Of a stretch of 10,478 nt of DNA, positions 6,754 to 10,478 are shown piece after piece. Below the pieces are notes generated by a model. It saw nothing but the letters and a program-made list of their open reading frames with translations. It made no database searches and was not told the origin of the DNA. The stretch lies in NCBI GenBank assembly GCA_035504075.1, contig DATJSO010000097.1:1-10478 (forward strand), written 5' to 3'. The stretch's first letter is position 1, and each line of letters opens with the position of its first letter. Position numbers and translations under genes: made by a program. The DNA is from DATARH01 sp035504075 (GTDB taxonomy: Bacteria; Pseudomonadota; Alphaproteobacteria; ATCC43930; CGMCC-115725).

Positions 6754-7125
6754 ATGATCGGCAACGGCGCGACGGTGCTGCCCCTGCGGGACTATCGCCC
6801 CGCCCGGCGAGCGCTGTACTTCACGCGCGGTGAACTGAACCAGCTGCTCGGCCTCTACAGCCGCAGCGTCGCGCGCGGCGTGTGGCGCGACTATGCGATC
6901 GACAACGGCGACGGGCAGGCGCTGTTCTCGGTGTTCCGCCACACGCATGAGAGCGCCGCCTATACGATCGTCAAGTCGCTCGCGCCGGCCGCCGGACCGG
7001 GGTCGAGCGAGGTGCTCTACACTGTGTTGAGCGGCCGCCAACGCCTGTGCGTGGCCAGGAATCTGGCCGAAGCGCTCGATTATTTCCGCGCCAGGCCGAG
7101 CCTCGTTCCTGGCGCGCGGCGCTGA
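6754..7125 (+). CDS. DUF2794 family protein of unknown function
   Basis: A 123-residue, probably cytoplasmic protein with no signal peptide, membrane segment or cysteine pair. It matches DUF2794, a small family I know from Alphaproteobacteria, by its conserved core: FTRGELNQLLGLYSRSVARG (23-42), then WRDYAID (44-50), ALFSVFRH (56-63) and YTIVKS (70-75). The C-terminal part (YTVLSGRQRLCVARNLAEALDYF, 89-111) resembles the closing strand-helix of the family. The function is unknown. The start at 6754 has only a weak purine-rich stretch (GAAAGACGG) upstream. The gene stands alone, divergent from the YfgM-like gene and convergent with the aminotransferase, and its last codons form a perfect hairpin. 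The family assignment is from memory of its motifs. Confidence 0.8.
   Translation: MIGNGATVLPLRDYRPARRALYFTRGELNQLLGLYSRSVARGVWRDYAIDNGDGQALFSVFRHTHESAAYTIVKSLAPAAGPGSSEVLYTVLSGRQRLCVARNLAEALDYFRARPSLVPGARR
7087..7116 (+). terminator. Strong hairpin at the 3' end of the DUF2794 gene (possible terminator)
   Basis: Perfect 9-bp arms, CGCGCCAGG (7087-7095) and CCTGGCGCG (7108-7116), flank a 12-nt loop. The structure lies within the last 13 codons and ends 7 nt before the stop codon's first base is reached. The convergent aminotransferase stop is at 7131-7133. There is no T-run on either side, so factor-independent termination of the classical type is unlikely. It could still protect 3' ends, and part of the symmetry comes from Ala-Arg-Pro and Pro-Gly-Ala-Arg codons. 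Confidence 0.35.
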
Positions 7126-7130
7126 CCGGC

Positions 7131-8318
7131 TCAGGCCGTATCGGCGCCGAGGAATTCCAGGGCGGCCGCGACGCCGCCGGCGCGGTGCGGAATGCCGGCG
7201 CGGTGCAACCCCATCTCGACGCCGCACAGCGTGCCGCACAGCATAAGGTCGTTAAAATGGCCGAGATGGCCGATGCGGAAGATTTTGCCCCGCATCTTGC
7301 CGAGACCGGTGCCGAGCGAAAGGTCGAAACCGTCGAGGATGATGTCGCGTACCCGGTCGGCATCATGCCCTTCCGGCATCACGACGGCGGTCAGCGAACT
7401 CGAATATTCGCGCGGGTCGGTGCACAGCACATCGAGTCCCCAACCGGCGACGGCGCGCCGCGTCGCTTCGGCGTGGCGGTCGTGACGGCGGAACACCGCC
7501 GGCAGGCCTTCTTCCTCAAGCAGCATCTTGAGCGCTTCACGCAGCCCGAACAGCAGGTTCGTCGACGGCGTGTAGGGGAAGAAACCGCTGTTGCCGGTCT
7601 CCGCCATCGCCTGCCAATCCCAATAGGAACGCGGCAGTTTCGCGGCCTTTGCCGCCGCAATCGCCTTGTCCGAGACCGCATTGAAGCCGAGGCCCGGCGG
7701 CAGCATCAGCCCTTTCTGCGACCCGGCAACGGTGACATCGACGCGCCATTCGTCGTGGCGGTAATCGATCGAGGCCAGCGATGAGATCGTATCGACCATG
7801 AACAATGCCGGATGGCGCGCCGCGTCGATTGCGGCGCGGATCTGCGGGATGCGGCTGACAATCCCGGTCGAGGTTTCGTTATGCACGACGCAGACCGCCT
7901 TTACCCCGTGCTCGCGGTCGGCGGCGAGCCTTTCCTCGACCTGCGCCGGATCGACGCCATGCCGCCAATCGCCGGCGACGAACTCGATATCGAGACCGAG
8001 CCGGGTCGCCATCTGCCGCCACAACGTCGCGAAATGGCCGGTCTCGAACATCAGCACGCGGTCGCCCGGCGACAATGTGTTGACGAGCGCCGCTTCCCAC
8101 GCGCCGGTGCCCGAGGACGGATAGACGACAACGGTGCCGGCGGTCTGGAATACCCGCCGCATGCCGGCGACGATCTCCTTGCCGAGTTCGGCGAATTCGG
8201 GTCCGCGGTGATCGATCGTCGCAAAGGCGATGGCGTGCAACACGCGCTCGGGCACGTTGGTCGGGCCGGGGATCTGCAGGAAATGACGGCCGGTATGGAG
8301 AGGCGGCAGGTTTTTCAT
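7131..8318 (-). CDS. sgaA: Serine-glyoxylate aminotransferase-like class V aminotransferase
   Basis: A 395-residue PLP-dependent enzyme most like SgaA, which transfers the amino group of serine to glyoxylate, giving hydroxypyruvate and glycine. Motifs in order are IPGPTNVPERVL (16-27), the PLP-phosphate segment SSGTGAWEAAL (68-78), HNETSTG (146-152), Asp176 in VDTISSLASI, the Schiff-base Lys202 in GSQKGLMLPPGLG, FFPYTPSTNLLFGLREAL (246-263), and FRIGHLG (347-353). These match methylotroph SgaA proteins closely. The related alanine-glyoxylate and 2-aminoethylphosphonate aminotransferases remain possible, so substrate specificity is inferred. The ATG at 8318 is supported by GGAG eight bases upstream; the frame extends to 8405 without family-like sequence. 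No other serine-cycle or photorespiration gene is present in the window. It is convergent with DUF2794 and divergent from a small secreted protein gene. Confidence 0.85.
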   Translation of the reverse strand: MKNLPPLHTGRHFLQIPGPTNVPERVLHAIAFATIDHRGPEFAELGKEIVAGMRRVFQTAGTVVVYPSSGTGAWEAALVNTLSPGDRVLMFETGHFATLWRQMATRLGLDIEFVAGDWRHGVDPAQVEERLAADREHGVKAVCVVHNETSTGIVSRIPQIRAAIDAARHPALFMVDTISSLASIDYRHDEWRVDVTVAGSQKGLMLPPGLGFNAVSDKAIAAAKAAKLPRSYWDWQAMAETGNSGFFPYTPSTNLLFGLREALKMLLEEEGLPAVFRRHDRHAEATRRAVAGWGLDVLCTDPREYSSSLTAVVMPEGHDADRVRDIILDGFDLSLGTGLGKMRGKIFRIGHLGHFNDLMLCGTLCGVEMGLHRAGIPHRAGGVAAALEFLGADTA

Positions 8319-8360
8319 TGTTGAGGCTCCAGGGACAGGCGGCGGAGTGTGGCGACGAAC

Positions 8361-8382
8361 GCCGGCTGCGACAAGAGCCGGC
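8361..8382 (+). promoter_or_regulatory. Inverted repeat in the sgaA / small-ORF divergent gap
   Basis: In the 103-bp gap between the aminotransferase start and the small plus-strand gene, 7-bp arms GCCGGCT (8361-8367) and AGCCGGC (8376-8382) flank an 8-nt spacer. It lies 39 nt before the plus-strand start codon and could be a 5' leader hairpin or an operator. The rest of the gap holds no clear promoter hexamers. Most of each arm is the self-palindromic GCCGGC, so chance is plausible. Confidence 0.25.
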
Positions 8383-8421
8383 CCGCGCGCCGCGCCCCCT
8401 CGCAAGACAGGGAGCGGGTCG

Positions 8422-8682
8422 ATGCTGAGAAAGAGGCGATATCTGGCGCTGGCTGCGGCCTTTCTGGTGGGCGGATCCTTGAGCGCTTTGGCGCAGACGA
8501 CGGGTGCCTCGTTGGGCGGCGTCGGCGCCGATCAGATCGGCAACGGCTTGGTTGGGACGCCCGGAGCCGGGGTCTACAACGGCGACCGCACGACTAGGGC
8601 CCACAACGGCTACCCGGCCAGGACCCACGGCGGCCACGGCACGACCGGCTCGTCCCTTGGCGCGGGCGCCGGCGGGCGATGA
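8422..8682 (+). CDS. Small exported glycine-rich protein, function unknown
   Basis: An 86-residue predicted secreted protein that I do not recognise. Residues 1-24 are a clear Sec signal peptide: basic MLRKRRY, a hydrophobic core LALAAAFLVGGSLSALA, and an ALA-Q cleavage site. The 62-residue mature part has 19 Gly and many Thr, Ala and Asn, no Cys, three His near the C-terminus (THGGHG region) and no predicted fold. The ATG at 8422 has GGGAG seven bases upstream, supporting real translation. The frame is open back to a GTG at 8347, but that reading would put Arg/Pro-rich sequence before the signal peptide. Third-position GC use is somewhat weaker than in neighbouring genes. It stands alone between sgaA (divergent) and the cation transporter gene (convergent, 3 bp away). 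A periplasmic or surface-exposed disordered peptide is the most that can be inferred. Confidence 0.65.
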   Translation: MLRKRRYLALAAAFLVGGSLSALAQTTGASLGGVGADQIGNGLVGTPGAGVYNGDRTTRAHNGYPARTHGGHGTTGSSLGAGAGGR

Positions 8683-8685
8683 GCG

Positions 8686-9600
8686 TCAGCCGACGCGGCG
8701 CGTCGGAAAGCTGACCGGCTCTTCGAGGCCGGCAGGGTCCTCGTGGATGAGGATCTCGGCATGCGGGAAGGCGAACCGCAGCTGCGCTTCAACCTCGTCC
8801 GAGATCTGATGCGCGCGCAACAGGTTCATCGCGCCGTCCATCTCGATGTGGAGCTGTATGAAGGCGGTCGGCCCGGCGATGCGCGTGCGGATGTCATGCA
8901 CCGCGATGACATCGGGATGGCTTTCGGCGACGCGGCGGATCTGAGCCCGTTCGGCGTCCGGCAGTTCCCGGTCCATCAGCTGGGTCAGCGACAGGCGCGC
9001 GATCTTGACCGCACCCCAGATGATCCACAGGCCGACGGCGGCGCCGAATCCAGGGTCGAGCAGCGGCAACGAGTAAACGCTGCCGATTGCCAGCGTGGCA
9101 ACGACGCCAAGATTGAGCACGATGTCGCTGCCGTAATGCAGTGCATCGGCGCGGATCGCCAGCGAGCCGGTGCGGCGCACGGCGCGGCGCTGGTAGATGA
9201 CGAGCGTCGCCGTAACGAGGATGGCGAACAGCATGACGGCGATGCCGGCCCGCGGATCCTGCACCGCCGCCGGTTGGGCGAACCGCCGCGCCGCTTCGAA
9301 CATCAGCAGGACGGCGCTGCCGACGAGAAACGCCGATTGGCCGAGTGCCGCCAGCGGCTCGGCCTTGCCGTGGCCGAAGCGGTGCTCGCGGTCGGCCGGC
9401 GTCGAAGCGTGCCGCACCGCCAGCAGGTTGACCAGCGAGGCGGCGGCATCGACGAGCGAATCGACGAGGCTCGCCAGCAGCGCCACCGAACCGGTGCCGA
9501 TCCACGCCGCAAGCTTGACAACGATCAGTAGAATTGCGACTGCCAGCGCAGCCCAGGTCGCGCGCTGCCGCAGGCGCTGCGCCGCGCCCGCCGCGTTCAC
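8686..9600 (-). CDS. fieF: FieF/YiiP-type cation diffusion facilitator (Fe/Zn efflux)
   Basis: An inner-membrane proton-coupled metal exporter of the CDF family, closely resembling E. coli FieF (YiiP). From the GTG at 9600 it has 304 residues: six membrane helices and a cytoplasmic C-terminal domain. Counting from that start, the transport site is Asp47 and Asp51 (SLVDSLVD) with His155 and Asp159 (ALHYGSD), the DD-HD set of Zn/Fe/Cd transporters. The FGHGKAE loop is at 75-81. Cytoplasmic metal-site residues His235, His251, His264, His286 and Asp288 align one-for-one with the E. coli sites. The start at 9600 overlaps the pdxH stop as GTGA and gives an E. coli-like N-terminus; a GTG at 9624 (eight residues longer, with GAGGG upstream) is a real alternative. 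It is probably co-transcribed with pdxH. The actual metal specificity cannot be read from sequence. Confidence 0.92.
   Translation of the reverse strand: MNAAGAAQRLRQRATWAALAVAILLIVVKLAAWIGTGSVALLASLVDSLVDAAASLVNLLAVRHASTPADREHRFGHGKAEPLAALGQSAFLVGSAVLLMFEAARRFAQPAAVQDPRAGIAVMLFAILVTATLVIYQRRAVRRTGSLAIRADALHYGSDIVLNLGVVATLAIGSVYSLPLLDPGFGAAVGLWIIWGAVKIARLSLTQLMDRELPDAERAQIRRVAESHPDVIAVHDIRTRIAGPTAFIQLHIEMDGAMNLLRAHQISDEVEAQLRFAFPHAEILIHEDPAGLEEPVSFPTRRVG
8690..8706. terminator. Near-perfect palindrome at the convergent end of the small ORF and fieF
   Basis: A 17-bp palindrome, CCGACGCG-G-CGCGTCGG, covers the last fieF codons and begins 8 nt after the stop of the small plus-strand gene. As RNA it would form a 6-bp stem with a 5-nt loop in either direction. 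No T-run follows on either strand, so it is only a candidate bidirectional 3'-end element. Part of the symmetry reflects the Thr-Arg-Arg-Val codons of fieF. Confidence 0.3.
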
Positions 9601-10205
9601 GGGAACAGGCGCTGTTTGCGCCACCGCGCGCCCTCGCGCACAAACAGGACGCGATCATGCAGCCGATGCGGCCGCTCCTGCCAGAACTCGACGCGCTCCG
9701 GCGCGACCCGAAAGCCCGACCAGTTGGCCGGCCGCGGCACCGCCGCGTCGCCCGCGTAGCGCGCTGCCACGGCGGCGAAACGGCGCTCCAACTCGCTGCG
9801 GTCGGCAAGCGGCCGCGACTGGTCGGACGCCCAGGCGCCCAGCCGGCTGTCGCGCGGCCGGCTCGCGAAATAGGCGTCGGCCTCGGCGGCCGACACCGGC
9901 TCGGCGACCCCTTCGATGCGCACTTGCCGGCCGAGCGACTTCCAGTGCAGGCACAATGCCGCTTGCGGGTTGGCCGCCAGCTCCTCGCCCTTGCGGCTGT
10001 CGAGATTGGTGTAGAACACAAAGCCGCGCGCGTCGGCGCCTTTCAGCAGCACGGCGCGCAGCGATGGCCGCCCGTCTGCCGCGGCGGTCGCCAGCATCGT
10101 CGTCTCGGCCAACGGTTCGCTCTGCATCGCGAGCCGAAACCAGCGCGCGAACGGCGCCAAGGGTTCCGCGTCGGCGACCTCATCGATCGGGGTCGGCTCG
10201 CTCAT
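9597..10205 (-). CDS. pdxH: Pyridoxamine/pyridoxine 5'-phosphate oxidase
   Basis: An FMN-dependent cytoplasmic enzyme oxidising pyridoxamine or pyridoxine phosphate to pyridoxal phosphate (PLP), the last step of de novo synthesis and part of salvage. Its 202 residues are a normal length. Motifs are FMN-binding RAVLLKG (50-56), FYTN (64-67), SRKG (70-73) and QVRIEG (94-99), then SRPRDSRLGAWASDQS (115-130), WSGFR (162-166), the PLP-binding Arg181 and His183 in RLHDR, and the C-terminal WRKQRLFP (195-202). All are intact, so it should be active. The ATG at 10205 overlaps the stop of the upstream gene as ATGA. The downstream transporter gene overlaps its stop by 4 nt (GTGA) or, with the alternative start, 28 nt. 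The aminotransferase 1.3 kb away uses PLP, but they are not in one transcript. Confidence 0.96.
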   Translation of the reverse strand: MSEPTPIDEVADAEPLAPFARWFRLAMQSEPLAETTMLATAAADGRPSLRAVLLKGADARGFVFYTNLDSRKGEELAANPQAALCLHWKSLGRQVRIEGVAEPVSAAEADAYFASRPRDSRLGAWASDQSRPLADRSELERRFAAVAARYAGDAAVPRPANWSGFRVAPERVEFWQERPHRLHDRVLFVREGARWRKQRLFP

Positions 10206-10478
10206 TTGCCTGATGCGCTGTTGTCGGCAATGACGCGCGCCGGCCGGATCGCCGCGGCGGGCGCCGCCGGGGCGCGGACGTCGGCCAACAGCGCTGCCAA
10301 CGTGACGCGCATCGCCGCCGCCTCGGCCTTGACGATGCGCTCCATCGCCGGCGCTACCTGCCGTTGCCACGGCGCGAGCGAGCGCCCCAGCCAATTGCCG
10401 GCGAGCGGCAATCCGAGGGCCTCATAGAGATCGTGCAGTGTCGCGCTGTGCGGATCCCAGGCGAGTACCCAGGCGCCG
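10202..10478 (-). CDS. C-terminal fragment of an unidentified gene running off the right edge, possibly YihY/BrkB family
   Basis: An open frame enters from the right edge and stops at 10202, overlapping the pdxH start by 4 nt (ATGA). The visible 91 residues begin GAWVLAWDPHSATLHDLYEALGL and continue with an amphipathic Ala/Arg-rich helical tail (LAPWQRQVAPAMERIVKAEAAAMRVTLAALLADVRA), then a Pro/Ala-rich end. The first part resembles the end of a winged-helix domain (beta-strand, then TLHDLYEALG), as found after the membrane region of some YihY/BrkB proteins and in Rrf2-type regulators. I lean to YihY/BrkB but this is weak, since no membrane segment is in view. The coupling to pdxH and continuing codon pattern support a real coding region. 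The start is outside the window. Confidence 0.6.
   Translation of the reverse strand, partial: GAWVLAWDPHSATLHDLYEALGLPLAGNWLGRSLAPWQRQVAPAMERIVKAEAAAMRVTLAALLADVRAPAAPAAAIRPARVIADNSASGK

Noticed and set aside
8686..9624. Overlap between pdxH and the cation transporter as evidence of a gene fusion or frameshift
   Set aside because: Both proteins are complete with intact termini. The overlap is 4 or 28 nt depending on the start codon chosen, which is normal translational coupling.
1..10478. Mobile element, prophage, defence island or CRISPR array
   Set aside because: No transposase, integrase, phage, nuclease or toxin-antitoxin motif, no direct-repeat array and no tRNA attachment site was seen. 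Nearly all the sequence is explained by conserved housekeeping genes with uniform base composition.

Overview
The window looks like ordinary chromosomal core sequence from a GC-rich alphaproteobacterium. The evidence is high GC in third codon positions, a DUF2794 protein (a family I know only from Alphaproteobacteria), the yfgM-bamB-der order followed by gpmI-envC-ctpA, and an EnvC whose LytM domain has lost its zinc ligands. A Rhodospirillales-like affiliation is an inference only. I see no insertion sequence, prophage, CRISPR array, tRNA or rRNA.

Region 1 (1-6535, minus strand) is a long co-directional block read from right to left: a YfgM-like membrane-anchored TPR protein, the BamB-like outer-membrane assembly lipoprotein, the ribosome-assembly GTPase Der, phosphoglycerate mutase GpmI, the EnvC-type murein hydrolase activator, and the first 91 residues of a CtpA-type S41 protease. 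The last three are joined by 4-nt ATGA stop/start overlaps. The theme is envelope quality control (YfgM with Sec and periplasmic chaperones, BamB with the BAM complex, EnvC and CtpA with peptidoglycan remodelling), with glycolysis and ribosome assembly genes interleaved.

Region 2 (6536-8318) starts with a 218-bp divergent promoter region, followed by a plus-strand DUF2794 gene. This converges with a minus-strand class V aminotransferase that looks like serine-glyoxylate aminotransferase (SgaA). Their stop codons are only 5 bp apart.

Region 3 (8319-10478) has a short divergent gap and then a plus-strand 86-residue glycine-rich secreted protein of unknown function. It converges on a minus-strand cluster: the C-terminal part of a gene running in from the right edge (possibly YihY/BrkB family), then pdxH, then a FieF-type cation diffusion facilitator. 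These three are again joined by 4-nt ATGA/GTGA overlaps.

I found no convincing previously undescribed system. The points most worth a second look are a nested inverted repeat between bamB and der, the small glycine-rich exported protein, hairpins without T-runs at both convergent gene ends, the E-for-D change in the first Der G4 motif, and an AT-rich inverted repeat in the yfgM/DUF2794 promoter region.
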